NCBI GenBank assembly: GCA_002495055.1
Contig: DADR01000026.1
Span: 1-64,000 of the forward strand
Origin: Methanoregula sp. UBA247
Lineage (GTDB): Archaea; Halobacteriota; Methanomicrobia; Methanomicrobiales; Methanospirillaceae
Direction of reading: 5' to 3'
Length of the DNA: 64,000 bases
Under the pieces are notes generated by a model that worked only from the letters and a program-made list of their open reading frames with translations, was not told where the DNA came from and did not search any database. The position numbers and the translations under genes were made by a program. This document shows positions 54,510 to 64,000 of the stretch, piece by piece; the stretch's first letter is position 1, and each line of letters starts with the position of its first letter.

Positions 54510-54687
54510 CTTCTCTCCCTGATTATGGATCATACTGCATGGCACGGAGATAAACGCGTCGTTTACTCTTGAGAAGCTGAAATGGAATCCTGGAACGGGC
54601 AAAACGGGCGTTAAAAAGGCCCGGATAGGAGGGTGAGAGATGAGGTATTCTGGTTATGGTGATATGATGGAGAGGAGAGGTCCAGAG

Positions 54688-54915
54688 TCATGCTCCGTCG
54701 AGCCGGCTGCTGAGTTCTGAGATTGCCATCAGGGTCTTATATCCCTTGTCGGTGATGATATAATCTTCCCGTTCGTGGCGCTGGAGGATCATACCCGAAT
54801 CGGTAAGTTTCCTGATAAGGAAGAGGATGTTGCCGCCCCTGAGGCCGCTTGTGCTGGCATTTATCCCGTTTCATCATCGCGATTTATGACGAGCCCCTTA
54901 ATCGCGTGCATCATG
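54688..54915 (-). pseudogene. Broken winged-helix regulator
   Basis: From an ATG at 54915, MMHAIKGLVINRDDETG ends in a stop. A second frame then continues as ASTSGLRGGNILFLIRKLTD, SGMILQRHEREDYIITDKG and YKTLMAISELSSRL to a stop at 54688. The second half has the recognition helix and wing of an archaeal winged-helix protein. A frameshift near 54870 separates the halves. Confidence 0.6.
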
Positions 54916-54933
54916 ATTATCTTTTTAAGAAAA

Positions 54934-57000
54934 TCATGCAGTTTTATTAAAGGGGAAAGTGATTTTCCACCAATCTGATAATGACGTAAATTTGGATGCA
55001 TTCAGGATTGCCATAGATACATTGGCAGACGTAACAGCGCTATAATCCGATCGCACCTCGACCATCGGAGATTCTGATTCAACATGGGTGAAATCATTCT
55101 GACTATTGTTGAACCATGCTGTTGCCGGGTTCAGGATATACGTTCCTGCATTTCCGGAGCGCAGGGTGTACTTAAACGACCGGGACTCAGTCGCCTTGAG
55201 CAAAGGTACTGACAGGTTACTGTCCCCATCAATGAACACAAAGTCCCCAGGCGCCGGATCGGACAGGACCAGGTTTGTTATATCGGCGCTGCCGGTATTT
55301 TTGAAGATGACCCTGACAGTGAGTGTTTCATTCTCCCCAAGAAGTACAGGGCTGACCGATTTGGCTATGCTCATGTTTGCAGGAGGCTCGCCGGAGGAGA
55401 GGACTTCAAAGACTGGTGTATTGGACAGGATCGCCCGGGAATCCCCGCCGCTGTTTGTGAATACTGCCCGGGCCTGAGGGACTGTGAAATTTCCGGTATA
55501 CCGGGACCTGATTGTGTACTGCATGGACATGCTTTTCTGCCGCCCGAGAAATACTTCGGAGCGTGTCAGATTTCCGCTCTCCAGGATAAACGCTGCGGGG
55601 ATAGTATCGTCAATCGTAATGCCGGATATATCCGAGCTGCCGGTATTATTCAGGACAATGCTGACATTGAGCGTCTGGTTTTTGTACAGTGCGGAGGTGG
55701 CCGGGGATTTTGTCAGGGTGACGCCGCCCGGGACGGACCAGATCATAGACAGGACAACGGAGACTATCACAAGACACACGACGAATACGGATAGTCCACG
55801 ATAGAAATCCATCCATTTTTTGTAGGGACACTTCGTTGCCCACCGAACCGGCCAAATTTTCCCTACCCATACAATAAATCCATCTGCGAGTATGTCAATG
55901 ATGCCCGGGCTATCCGCTCCGGGTTTATCCCTCGTGGTAGTCGTCTCTGGTTCACCCTGCGTCTCGCAGTGGATCCACCATCGCGGGCGGAAGAACCAGG
56001 AGTGTATGCATTTGTCTGCATTTTCACAAACGCTGGTAGGATAGAGACCTTTAAGAATCAGGTCGATCTCATCGTATCCATTATAATTCTCATGCGGGCA
56101 TTTTTTCGGACTATAATTAGTGAAAGTGTTGTCTATATAATGGTGATATTGCAGGGCTAGTTCGTAATATAAATCAATGAGTACTTTTTTGGAACGGTCG
56201 AGATAATACCTGAAATACAGGGTCCTCTGGTGTTCGCTCCGGACATAGAATTTTGTCTGCCGCCACCGGGTTATCAGATTGAATAAAAAAAATACGATAA
56301 TTCCGGCAATGCCGGCTATTATTGAGATCCTCAAAATATCAATCTCAGTTAATGGGACTCCGAGAATCTGTTGGGAGGCCACGGAGAGCACCAGACCCAC
56401 TCCACCGGAGATCACCGCTCCGGGAAGTGCTTTGGCAAAGTTCTTCAGGTTTATAACAAATGAAAGATCTTCCTTGATAGCGTTCATGTAGACATTTCGC
56501 AGACCATCATTTTCCCGAAAGTTCAGTTCACGCCCGCGATAGACTGTTGAAAGATTGCGTACAGCAGCACGGATCGCGAGGGTGGATTCCCGGACATACT
56601 GGATCTGTTTTGGATCCGTGGGTAGGGTCTTGGCTTCGCACGCAAGCATTTTTTCTGCGTTGGTTGAACTGACGGAAATTATGCTAACCTGGCTTGCTGC
56701 TGGTGATGCAGTACCCCCCTTTTCTCCTGTTGCCTGCGATGCATTCTCACCCAAATCCTCTCTGACATTCGATTGCGGGAATCCCCCGGTCATTGCCCAT
56801 GCAAGTCTGACACCGGCAATCGGGGTGAGAACCGGCACTTTTTCACAGGGGTCGTCTTCTTTTTTTGGGGTCGATCCGGAACCTTCCGGAGCCGGTCCGG
56901 TGCTATCTCCCGCAACAATCTCGACGGTCTTTTTCATCTGAAAATGCCGGGCACTCTCAGCAGCAGTATCTTTTTTCTGCTCTGCGTCTCTCCCTCTCAT
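54934..57000 (-). CDS. Large membrane protein with extracellular CARDB/DUF11-like repeats
   Basis: This 688-residue protein has a soluble N-terminal region (to about 195). Hydrophobic helices lie near 195-215 and 225-245, a cytoplasmic-looking cysteine/His stretch near 300-345 (KKCPHENYNGYD, CENADKCIHSWFFRP), and a further helix near 400 (FVVCLVIVSVVLSMIW). Two beta-sandwich repeats of DUF11/CARDB type follow: YKNQTLNVSIVLNNTGSSDIS (about 437) and LGENETLTVRVIFKNTGSADIT (about 565). These look like cell-surface modules. It is followed on the same strand by nothing close; the ComEC-like gene lies 140 bp upstream. Function unknown. Confidence 0.78.
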   Translation of the reverse strand: MRGRDAEQKKDTAAESARHFQMKKTVEIVAGDSTGPAPEGSGSTPKKEDDPCEKVPVLTPIAGVRLAWAMTGGFPQSNVREDLGENASQATGEKGGTASPAASQVSIISVSSTNAEKMLACEAKTLPTDPKQIQYVRESTLAIRAAVRNLSTVYRGRELNFRENDGLRNVYMNAIKEDLSFVINLKNFAKALPGAVISGGVGLVLSVASQQILGVPLTEIDILRISIIAGIAGIIVFFLFNLITRWRQTKFYVRSEHQRTLYFRYYLDRSKKVLIDLYYELALQYHHYIDNTFTNYSPKKCPHENYNGYDEIDLILKGLYPTSVCENADKCIHSWFFRPRWWIHCETQGEPETTTTRDKPGADSPGIIDILADGFIVWVGKIWPVRWATKCPYKKWMDFYRGLSVFVVCLVIVSVVLSMIWSVPGGVTLTKSPATSALYKNQTLNVSIVLNNTGSSDISGITIDDTIPAAFILESGNLTRSEVFLGRQKSMSMQYTIRSRYTGNFTVPQARAVFTNSGGDSRAILSNTPVFEVLSSGEPPANMSIAKSVSPVLLGENETLTVRVIFKNTGSADITNLVLSDPAPGDFVFIDGDSNLSVPLLKATESRSFKYTLRSGNAGTYILNPATAWFNNSQNDFTHVESESPMVEVRSDYSAVTSANVSMAILNASKFTSLSDWWKITFPFNKTA

Positions 57001-57141
57001 TCAAATCTCCCCATCTGAATACCCCGATAAATATTGATTACTGATATATCGAACGTTATTTATTCTTTCGGAAACATGTTCAGCGGTTTTGATGATTTTT
57101 TTGAACGGCCGGGTTCCCGTCAGTTCCCGATTTTCCCGGCA

Positions 57142-58617
57142 TCACACATCTGCGCCGGCCTGGAATACCCGGCAGTCAAAGTCCTTTCCGGACTCTTTCA
57201 TGACACCGCACAGAATATTGCGCCCGTCAGTCCGGATGTTGACGAGCCCGTATGTCAGGTCCGTGGAAAGGTATGTTTCGGCGAGTGTACGGTATTTTTT
57301 ATTCCAGTCTTTTGTTGTTACCCTTGCGTCTTTCACGTCAACGTTCCGTAACTGGTCGCCCTGCTCACGGACCTGGACATCAGATGCATGGTCAAGGTTT
57401 ACAGATCGTGCGAGTTCGGTTGAATATACCATAGGGGGATATTTCTCTTTATTATCGCGACTCTTGGAGTCCCGCCCGTACCGGCCGACTGCACCCATCG
57501 CCACCGGGCGGGGGTGCGCGTACGTCTCGTTGTCCCCGGATGAGATGACTGTAGCCCTTGGTTTGACGGCTTTCAGAAACTCGTAATTGACATCGTCGGA
57601 TCCGTGATGGCATGCCTTGAAGACATCGGCGGCAAGGTCCGCTGCGTCAACATAACTTAACAGGAGTTTCTCGGCTTTCGCATTCAGGTCCCCGGTCAGA
57701 AGGATCCTGGCATTCCCGTAATCAAGGCGGAGGACAACGGAGTTCCCGTTGATGGTCTCTCCCTCATTTCCATAGACGCGGAGCCCTTCGGTGCCAGGCC
57801 CGGCCGTTTCGGCAACCGGGGCAAGAACCCTGATTGTGACCTCGTTCTCATCCGGCCCGTATCCCGGCAGGTGCTCATCCTTATGCGATAACCTTTTGAT
57901 ATTCTTTGGTACAGAGGCAACAAGTTTTGCAAAATCTTCGAAACATAACGTTTTCTGCCTGCATTCCCTGTCAAACAGCCGTACCGGATTGCCAAACGAG
58001 TCCCGGCCGTCAAGAAGTTCGACAATGAATTTTCCATCCTCATCGATCCCATGATACCCCTGCGGGAAAGGGCCCGGCTGACCTGATACGGTAGTTCCCA
58101 GCTTGGGGGAATCTTCGAACTTTCCTATTCCGCTGTGGTAGAAATTGTTCACAACAACGGGAAATGTCCTGCCATCATGGAGATCGCCAAGAAAGATGTT
58201 CATGAGTCCCCCGAAGTGATCAAGATCCGGGTGCGTCAGGATAACATTTTCCAGCGTAACTGTCTTGATACCCAGATCATCCTGGAACTTCCAGCGCAGG
58301 AAGTTTGCCGCACTTTTTCTTGTCATCTGCTGTTCGATTGCATTCCCGCCATCGATGATATGCCATTTGTCGTCAGGTGTCCTGACAAGAACGCTGTCAC
58401 CCTGCCCGACATCGATGATATAAATTTCAAGAAGCCCCTTTTCGCTAAGTTCTGTTTTTTTGATCCAGCCTTCATGGTTACGGGCCCGGCACCAGGCATA
58501 CTCCCCTTCTTCCCTTTTTATGTCTACCGGATCTCCCCAGATCAAGTGCGTTTCCGTTTTCCCTATGCCCTGCTGTTGCCGCAGGCTTGATTCGCATTTG
58601 TTTACATACAGGACCAT
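57142..58617 (-). CDS. ComEC-like metallo-beta-lactamase-fold hydrolase with N-terminal SH3-like domain
   Basis: This 491-residue protein has an N-terminal SH3-like segment (about 5-55: GDPVDIKREEGEYAWCRA... WIKKTEL). A metallo-beta-lactamase fold follows: IIDVGQGDSVLV (about 67), DGG, the metal motif LTHPDLDHFGG (about 127), LLTGDLN (about 315) and ACHHGSDDVN (about 345), like the ComEC C-terminal nuclease-type domain. It lacks membrane helices, so it may be a soluble nuclease or phosphodiesterase. The ATG at 58617 was chosen because the protein-like sequence begins there. Its neighbour downstream is a large surface-repeat membrane protein. Confidence 0.85.
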   Translation of the reverse strand: MVLYVNKCESSLRQQQGIGKTETHLIWGDPVDIKREEGEYAWCRARNHEGWIKKTELSEKGLLEIYIIDVGQGDSVLVRTPDDKWHIIDGGNAIEQQMTRKSAANFLRWKFQDDLGIKTVTLENVILTHPDLDHFGGLMNIFLGDLHDGRTFPVVVNNFYHSGIGKFEDSPKLGTTVSGQPGPFPQGYHGIDEDGKFIVELLDGRDSFGNPVRLFDRECRQKTLCFEDFAKLVASVPKNIKRLSHKDEHLPGYGPDENEVTIRVLAPVAETAGPGTEGLRVYGNEGETINGNSVVLRLDYGNARILLTGDLNAKAEKLLLSYVDAADLAADVFKACHHGSDDVNYEFLKAVKPRATVISSGDNETYAHPRPVAMGAVGRYGRDSKSRDNKEKYPPMVYSTELARSVNLDHASDVQVREQGDQLRNVDVKDARVTTKDWNKKYRTLAETYLSTDLTYGLVNIRTDGRNILCGVMKESGKDFDCRVFQAGADV

Positions 58618-58810
58618 GGTTGTGACCAACCCTCTGGAACCCCGGTCATTACCCAATCCGGGGACCACTGTACGTGATAGTTTTATTAATCAAATATTAT
58701 AATTTTATTATGCATGTGGGAGGATATACGGTACAGGGAGCACCGCTACCCCTCCCTAGCAATTAGCGGGATGGGAATAATCCAAATATCCTTGGCATCA
58801 ATGCAGGATC

Positions 58811-59673
58811 ATGGGGTTAAGCATCGGGACGAAAATTCGTGCATCTGCTGATCTCGTCCGGATGGATCTTGCACTGGGTGCCGGGTTTTTTCTGGTTGCC
58901 GGGGAGATCCTTGCCATAAGTGGATTACCCCCAATGAACCAGGTGCTACCGGGGTTCCTGATACTGTTCTTCATCTCCGGTTTTTGCAAATATCTCCAAT
59001 GATTATTTTGACCGGGACGTTGACCGGATCAACCTTCCTGAACGTCCTCTCCCGTCTGGCCGGATCTCGGTTTCAGAATTATGGATCCTGTTTTTCATTT
59101 TTTCTGCCGCCGGGTTCATCGCCGCTGCTTTTTTCGGACCGCTGGTGCTGGCACTGGTATTCCTCCTCTGGGGGATCGCTTTTTTCTATAATATGAAACT
59201 CAAGGAGTACGGTTTTTTTGGCAACCTGATCGTGGCCACCAGTCTTGGGATGATCTTTATTGTCGGGGGGATACTTGCAGGAGCGATAAACGGGGTGGTT
59301 CTGACCTTCGCTGCACTGGCGTTTTTCTTTGACCTTGGCGAGGAGATTGCTGCAGATGCCATGGATGTCAAGGGAGACCAGGTGCGGTCATCGGAAAGTC
59401 TCGCGAAGAGATGGAACAGGACCCGTGCGATGAGGATGTCCAGGCTCATGTTTTTGGTTTTCTTTCTTCTGACCCCGATCCCATTCCTGGCTGGCTGGCT
59501 GGCTCGGGTATGGCTACCTGTTTCTTATCATGATCACGGACCTCTGGATGATCTCTTGTTCCCTTGCCCTTATGAGAAGCCGGATAATTCAAGACGGCCG
59601 GCTCCAGATCCGACGGCTATACCTCGCGTGGGGAATATTTGTCATTGTCTTTGCCCTTACACAGGTCCTATAA
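58811..59673 (+). pseudogene. UbiA-family prenyltransferase gene with two frameshifts
   Basis: Homologous along its length to the intact gene at 35073-35930 (RMDLALGAGFFLVAGEIL; KLKEYGFFGNLIVATSLG; DLGEEIAADAMDVKGDQ). A one-base expansion in a T run near 58983, compared with the intact gene, shifts the frame. A GGCT repeat near 59492-59503 shifts it again. Reading through both gives a complete protein ending VFALTQVL at 59673. It is a recent relic. Confidence 0.85.
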
Positions 59674-59868
59674 ACGAGGGGCTGAACGAACGAATCATGG
59701 ACCTGGGCTTTTAGCAGGGACTCCTGAGGCATCACTCTCCTGCTTCCTGACTCTTTTCAGAGCCGCCCAGTTTCTGTCTGGGATGAATTGCCGGTCGGTC
59801 TTTATCCTTTCTTACCTGGATAATAAAATTTATTATCTTTTCATCCAATGAGGGTTTGTGATAGTCTG

Positions 59869-60237
59869 ATGTCAACGATTGTCCATTTTGACGTACCCGC
59901 AGAAGATGTTGCGAGAGCGAAGAAATTCTATTCCGCGCTCTTAGGCTGGAAATTCGAATCCTTCCCTGAGATGCAGTACAACCTCATCACGACGGCGAAC
60001 CTGGATGGAACCCCAGGGGTCGGTGGCGGTATGGGAAAGCGGATGGAGCCTTCGCAGCGTATGATGAATTATTTCGGCGTGTCCTCCATTGAAACCGCGA
60101 TGAACCAGGTAAAAAGCCTCGGGGGAAAGCTTATTTCTGAAAAGATGGCCGTGCCCGGCATGGGTTATCTTGCCAACTGCATGGACACCGAGGGTAACGC
60201 GTTTGGGCTCTGGGAGGAAAATACCAAGGCAAAATAG
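59869..60237 (+). CDS. VOC-family (glyoxalase/dioxygenase-like) protein
   Basis: This 122-residue protein has the VOC fold: IVHFDVPAEDVARAKKFYSALLGWKFE (residues 4-30), then GGKLISEKMAVPGMGYLANCMDTEGNAFGLWE at the end. The metal-binding His and Glu positions are visible (H near 6, E near 115). Substrate unknown. The ATG at 59869 was chosen over one at 59848 because a TATA-like AAATTTATTATC lies about 40 bp upstream, so the longer form would nearly lack a leader. Confidence 0.85.
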   Translation: MSTIVHFDVPAEDVARAKKFYSALLGWKFESFPEMQYNLITTANLDGTPGVGGGMGKRMEPSQRMMNYFGVSSIETAMNQVKSLGGKLISEKMAVPGMGYLANCMDTEGNAFGLWEENTKAK

Positions 60238-61108
60238 AGATTCATAGCGCACAATTTTTTCCCTTTTTTATAGTCAGCGGGTATTGGGGGCAGCCGGGGA
60301 TACCTGCTGATCTGCAGTTTTCCGCTGGATCCATTCACCGTAGTCCATAGAGCTTTTGCGTCTTTGGGGCAGGGGACAGCACAACCGTAAAAACCAGAGA
60401 ACAATCTGTATTCTCACGGGTGAGAGGTATGGTGATTACGCGGATGTTATCTGTACGTGACAAAAAACGAATGGCGCACCGGACCCGGTAAAAATAATCC
60501 GTCGCGTACGACCATGTCAGACAGGGTTACCCCCGTCCCGAAAAAACGTGGTGGGGCACCTCATCAGTGTTTCTCCTCTTGCACCGGTACGACTCGTGTC
60601 ATCATCACCAGTCTGCTCATGGTATTGAAATTCCGCATTGTTGCCGGAAACCCGAACTTCTTTTCCAAAAAACCACCGGAGAGCATTCCCTTCCCGTACT
60701 GGCCCGGGATGTACAGGTAGGCAGTTTATATCCCGCTTTTTTGCAATTCTTATCAACCGACTAAGGAGATCAGCCGCAGATCCCCCTCCCTGCCCAAAGA
60801 GAAAACCCCCGGCTCAGGACCATCCTAAACCATAAGGGTCGTAACGATCATCAAAGCAACCACCGTGGAGAATAACGAAACGCCCGGTGCGATTGAACAA
60901 GGGAAGACGACGTATTTGGCTACCAGCACATTACGACAGACAAGAAGGAAAAATAATGTGATGTGCAGGGAAAAAGGCACCTTCCGGCGTACAGTTATTT
61001 CAATACAATGATCATTTCTGTGTCATAAGGAATTGGATTTCTTTATTAATCCTACTCCTTTATGCCAGTTATTGTACAAAGTGAGAATGTAACGAGGGTG
61101 AACATAAC
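60238..61108. other. 870-bp intergenic stretch, nothing recognised
   Basis: Several open frames overlap in both strands, but none has a recognisable domain. Near 61040-61080 an AT-rich tract probably holds the promoter of the solute-binding protein gene, whose ribosome site GAGGGTG is at 61094-61100. Confidence 0.4.
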
Positions 61109-62641
61109 ATGAAAGATGCCGGGTACTTTATCATTGCAGTATGTGCCGTTGTGGGTTGTGTCATTGTGTGCGGTTGTTCCACGCCGGCACTGTCAGCGGA
61201 AACCGGACAAAAGGTGACACCCGGGAGTATAGTTACCGATGCCGGGCTCCGGATCATCACTGAGGATTTCCCGCCGTTTAATTATGCCGGTGCGGACGGG
61301 AAGGCAACCGGCCAGGCCACAGAAGTGGTAAACCACATTCTTGCCCGGCTGAACCAGAAGGCTGAAATTGAGATCCTGCCATGGACTGAAGGATACCACC
61401 TGGCTCGTGCCGGGCCCCGTGTAGCCCTGTATTCAACCGCCCGGACCGATGAACGTGAAAAGCTTTTCAAGTGGGTCGGTCCGGTTGCGTCATCTGAATA
61501 CACGCTCTATGCACGGAACGGTTCCGGTCTGCAGATTAACAGCCTCGAAGGGGCAAAAAAGGCCGGGCGTATCGGCGTCGTGAAGGATGACGCCAGGCAC
61601 CAGTTTCTGCGGGAAAACCGGGTTGATAATATCACGACCTGCGGGAGCGATGCCGAATGCCTCCGCGACCTGATGGCGGGAACGACGGAACTCTGGCTGG
61701 GAAGCAGCGAGAATGCAGCTGATATTGCCCGGAAAGAAGGCATCGATCCGTCGGTTTACACAGCGCTTTACCCGGTCCGGACCACCAGGCTCTATATCGC
61801 GTTCAGCAATGACACCCCAGACAGCGTCATTACATCCTGGCAGGCTGCTCTTGACGCGATGAAGGGGGATGGGACGTTTGATGCCATCAGGAAGAAGTAC
61901 GGAATGACGAGCGTTGCGGTAACAGGGGTACCCGTGTCAGCGGGGGCACAGGCTGACCTTGCCCTGAATATCCTGGCTGCAGAAACGGAGGCACAGATGA
62001 AAGCCGTCCTCCGCCCGCTTGAGGTACTGGCTATAACAACAGAGGCACAATCCGGAGAATGGCAAAACATCCGGCCACTGCTCGCCACTCTTGAAGAAAA
62101 GGAGCCCGATGCCCGCACATGGTACGCGCTTCAAGACGGGAGCTATTATACCGTTGTCGACGGCCTTACGAGCGCAAACCTGAAAAACCGGTCCTATTTT
62201 CCCGTTGTACTTGCCGGCAAAGAATCGGTGGGGATAGTAGTCATGAGCTATTCTACCGGTAAAAATGTTGCTATTATTGCAGTTCCTGTCAGGAACCAGA
62301 GTGCTGTTACCGGAGTTATGGGAGCTTCGGTGTACCTTGACACGCTGACCGATACGCTCCGGAACAGGGTGCCCGAGCCGTTGGTTTTCTACACTATCGA
62401 TACCGAAAGCAAGTTTGCCCTTCATTCAGACAAAGGGCAGATATCCCGGAATGTTGCCGTGTTCGGGCCGGAGTCATCGTTCGGGCGGGCAATCGATACG
62501 ATGCGTGCACAGAGTTCCGGCACCGTCGAGTATGATGACGGAGGAATTCATTATATAGCCCGGTTCCAGTCAGACGCGCTGACAGGATGGCGGCTTGTGG
62601 TCGCATGGCCACAGTCTGCCGGCACAACAGCAGCGACATGA
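61109..62641 (+). CDS. Solute-binding protein fused to a Cache-like sensor domain
   Basis: This 510-residue protein has a lipoprotein-like signal peptide (VIVCGCSTP, Cys near 23). A family 3 solute-binding domain follows (about 45-275): LRIITEDFPPFNYAGADGKATG, VVKDDARHQFL, then DAMKGDGTFDAIRKKYGM. A second ligand-binding region of dCache type follows (about 300-500), with ARTWYALQDGSYYTVVDGLT and GWRLVVAWP. It should capture amino acids or similar ligands at the cell surface. No permease or kinase is adjacent, so its output partner is unknown. Confidence 0.85.
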   Translation: MKDAGYFIIAVCAVVGCVIVCGCSTPALSAETGQKVTPGSIVTDAGLRIITEDFPPFNYAGADGKATGQATEVVNHILARLNQKAEIEILPWTEGYHLARAGPRVALYSTARTDEREKLFKWVGPVASSEYTLYARNGSGLQINSLEGAKKAGRIGVVKDDARHQFLRENRVDNITTCGSDAECLRDLMAGTTELWLGSSENAADIARKEGIDPSVYTALYPVRTTRLYIAFSNDTPDSVITSWQAALDAMKGDGTFDAIRKKYGMTSVAVTGVPVSAGAQADLALNILAAETEAQMKAVLRPLEVLAITTEAQSGEWQNIRPLLATLEEKEPDARTWYALQDGSYYTVVDGLTSANLKNRSYFPVVLAGKESVGIVVMSYSTGKNVAIIAVPVRNQSAVTGVMGASVYLDTLTDTLRNRVPEPLVFYTIDTESKFALHSDKGQISRNVAVFGPESSFGRAIDTMRAQSSGTVEYDDGGIHYIARFQSDALTGWRLVVAWPQSAGTTAAT

Positions 62642-62744
62642 ATGACCCCCTGAATTTTTTTTGTTCCTGTCCGATAATCTCATCGGTGCACAGAATCATC
62701 GGAATACGCCTCTTCAGCGTACCCTGAACTATAGGCACTCACTA

Positions 62745-63387
62745 TTACCAGATACCCGGGATAAGCCGGTACTTCACCTTCCGGGTATATTCCCGGTATC
62801 CCGGCAGTTTCCGCAGGAGGACCTCTTCTTCATTCATGATTCGGTAAACCAGGACTATTGGCAAAAATGAGGAATACGGGCAGCGCCCAGAATGAGCCGG
62901 GGGCAACAGGTATTGCGAGCCACACTGGTACCAGGGGAAATCACTCTCTGGTCCTGTTCCACTTCCACGACTCTCGAGGCTAAGGGATTTTCCTTAAAAA
63001 ACGAGAAATATCATGGCATAGCCGACTTATGACAAGGACGTCTGCGGCAAGGACTGCCTCCATTCGGATATCTGACCAGCCGTACCGGTGGTCGGGTCCC
63101 GGGATGAGAAAACCGGTAATGAAGATAAGGAATGAGGCTCTGATGATCCTTTTCTGGGTGGATTCTCTCTCGTTGAGCCGTATTCTCCCCGCCAGGAGTT
63201 CCGGTTCCTTCCTGATGAGGTAAATGAGGACGAACAGGAAGGAGACGAGGAGAACTGCGATAAAGACCCAAAGCCTCCCAATCGTAAAGAGTCCCAGGGA
63301 CAAAGAATATCAGGATCAGGCCGAGAAAGACTACGGGAATGAGCACCGCGATTTTTTCCTTAGTTTTTTTTGTTCTTCCGCGTCCAT
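62745..63387 (-). pseudogene. Decayed isoprenylcysteine-methyltransferase-like gene
   Basis: Minus-strand pieces in different frames reassemble an ICMT-type membrane methyltransferase. They are MLIPVVFLGLILIFFVPG; LIRKEPELLAGRIRL with GPDHRYGW; ENPLASRVVEVEQDQRV; LVPVWLAIPVAPGSFWALPV; and the family ending YRIMNEEEVLLRKLPGYREY with VKYRLIPGIW. At least three frame breaks, one near an A run at 63367, and loss of the RHPMY block make it a pseudogene. Confidence 0.75.
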
Positions 63388-63543
63388 TGTGCAGCAGATT
63401 ACGGTCCCCGGCACAAAAAATTATTCAGCAGGAGAGCCACGTGGCTGAAGACATGTCGTAACATTTATTGTTCATTGTTCTGTTTGTACCTTCATCGGGA
63501 AGGCATATCCCAAACCCGATATCGCTTTAAAGGAAGATTAACC

Positions 63544-63948
63544 ATGTCGCAAAAACTCCCGCCCGGTATCGCCCTTGTGAAGTATCACAGAATATACGCA
63601 GATGCCCAGGGTGGCTCGCACTTTGATTCCGTTATGGTCGAACAGAGTCTTGCGAGCGGGGCGCCACCCGCTGCCCCGTTCTACGTCTCCGGGGATAAGA
63701 CCGCATCGAAGTATCGCTTCTATTCGTTTCAGCCCGGCTGGATCGGCGACTGGCACCCGTGTCCCGCCCGACAGTTCCTGGCCCTTATGTCGGGTGCTGT
63801 GGAGATGGAGACAACCGATGGGACGGTCAGGTCCTTCAAGCCGGGGGACCTCATCCTGCTGGAGGATACCACCGGCAAGGGGCATGTGACAAGGAACACC
63901 GGTTACAGGTACGCTACGTTCCTCGTCGTCCCCGTCCCTGCAGCCTGA
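63544..63948 (+). CDS. Cupin-domain protein
   Basis: This 134-residue cupin has a single small beta-barrel: WHPCPARQFLALMSGAVEME (motif 1-like, about 67-86), then SFKPGDLILLEDTTGKGHVT with RNTGYRYATFLVV (motif 2-like, about 96-130). Metal-binding residues are only partly conserved, with His near 68 and His near 113. Substrate unknown. The ATG at 63544 was chosen, being the start of the protein-like sequence with an upstream AGGAAGA ribosome site. Confidence 0.82.
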   Translation: MSQKLPPGIALVKYHRIYADAQGGSHFDSVMVEQSLASGAPPAAPFYVSGDKTASKYRFYSFQPGWIGDWHPCPARQFLALMSGAVEMETTDGTVRSFKPGDLILLEDTTGKGHVTRNTGYRYATFLVVPVPAA

Positions 63949-64000
63949 TTTAAAAAATGTAACCGGACGAGGATCCACGGGTCTGTATACTTTTGCCCGG

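Noticed and set aside
60457..60756. Open frames on both strands in the 60.2-61.1 kb gap
   Set aside because: They are mutually antisense, lack ribosome sites and domains, and look like chance frames.
1..64000. CRISPR arrays, tRNA genes and insertion-sequence transposases
   Set aside because: No regular repeat-spacer pattern, cloverleaf-type sequence or transposase motif was seen in either strand by eye.

Overview
The window looks like a chromosome segment of a methanogenic euryarchaeon, probably a Methanomicrobiales relative such as Methanoregula; that placement is an inference from gene content. It carries TATA/BRE-type promoters, a bacterioopsin-activator-type (HTH_10) regulator, a geranylgeranyl-reductase-family flavoprotein, UbiA prenyltransferases, a nitrogenase-like component 1 protein, DUF2202/DUF998/DUF2178 proteins and long PAS sensor kinases. 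No rRNA, tRNA or CRISPR array was recognised.

Layout: 1-6.5 kb holds the 5' part of a bacterial-type lon gene (minus strand), a MarR regulator with a palindromic operator, a transglutaminase-like membrane protein, lipoproteins, small zinc proteins and an FMN reductase. From 6.5 to 24.8 kb the DNA turns strongly AT-rich and carries what reads as a horizontally acquired defence island. It starts with a membrane protein and a relic of a phage-type adenine methylase. A plus-strand three-gene operon follows (metallophosphoesterase, AAA-like ATPase, Rossmann-like protein; 8.15-12.72 kb). Facing it tail to tail, 4 bp away, is a six-gene minus-strand operon (12.73-24.73 kb) transcribed in the order DrmA-like helicase, DrmB-like DUF1998 protein, DrmC-like phospholipase D, large DrmE-like protein, radical SAM enzyme, and a zinc-ribbon/DGQHR (DndB-like) protein. 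This is a DISARM-like core with no visible DNA methylase; a radical SAM plus DGQHR pair sits where a modification module would be expected. It is the most interesting object in the window.

24.9-35 kb is a decay zone: a frameshifted small gene, a CoiA-like nuclease gene with two truncated copies, an alpha/beta hydrolase whose promoter is duplicated, an ion channel fused to an ECF-S-like domain with a frameshifted remnant downstream, and a DNA ligase fragment that has lost its catalytic lysine. Intact genes here encode a DUF2202 protein, RsgA and a DUF998 protein.

35-64 kb returns to ordinary chromosome: UbiA prenyltransferase, hydrolase, AI-2E-type permease, DUF1232 protein, HTH_10 regulator, isoprenylcysteine-methyltransferase-like (ICMT) protein, an Xre/DUF2178 operon, a CBS protein, a five-PAS hybrid kinase, RNase H, FAD reductase, phosphoribosyltransferase, an orphan nitrogenase-like protein, an extracellular-repeat membrane protein, a ComEC-like metallo-beta-lactamase protein, a VOC protein, a solute-binding/Cache protein and a cupin. 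Several relics sit here too: a ubiA paralogue with two frameshifts, an ICMT fragment, an ICMT pseudogene and a broken winged-helix gene.
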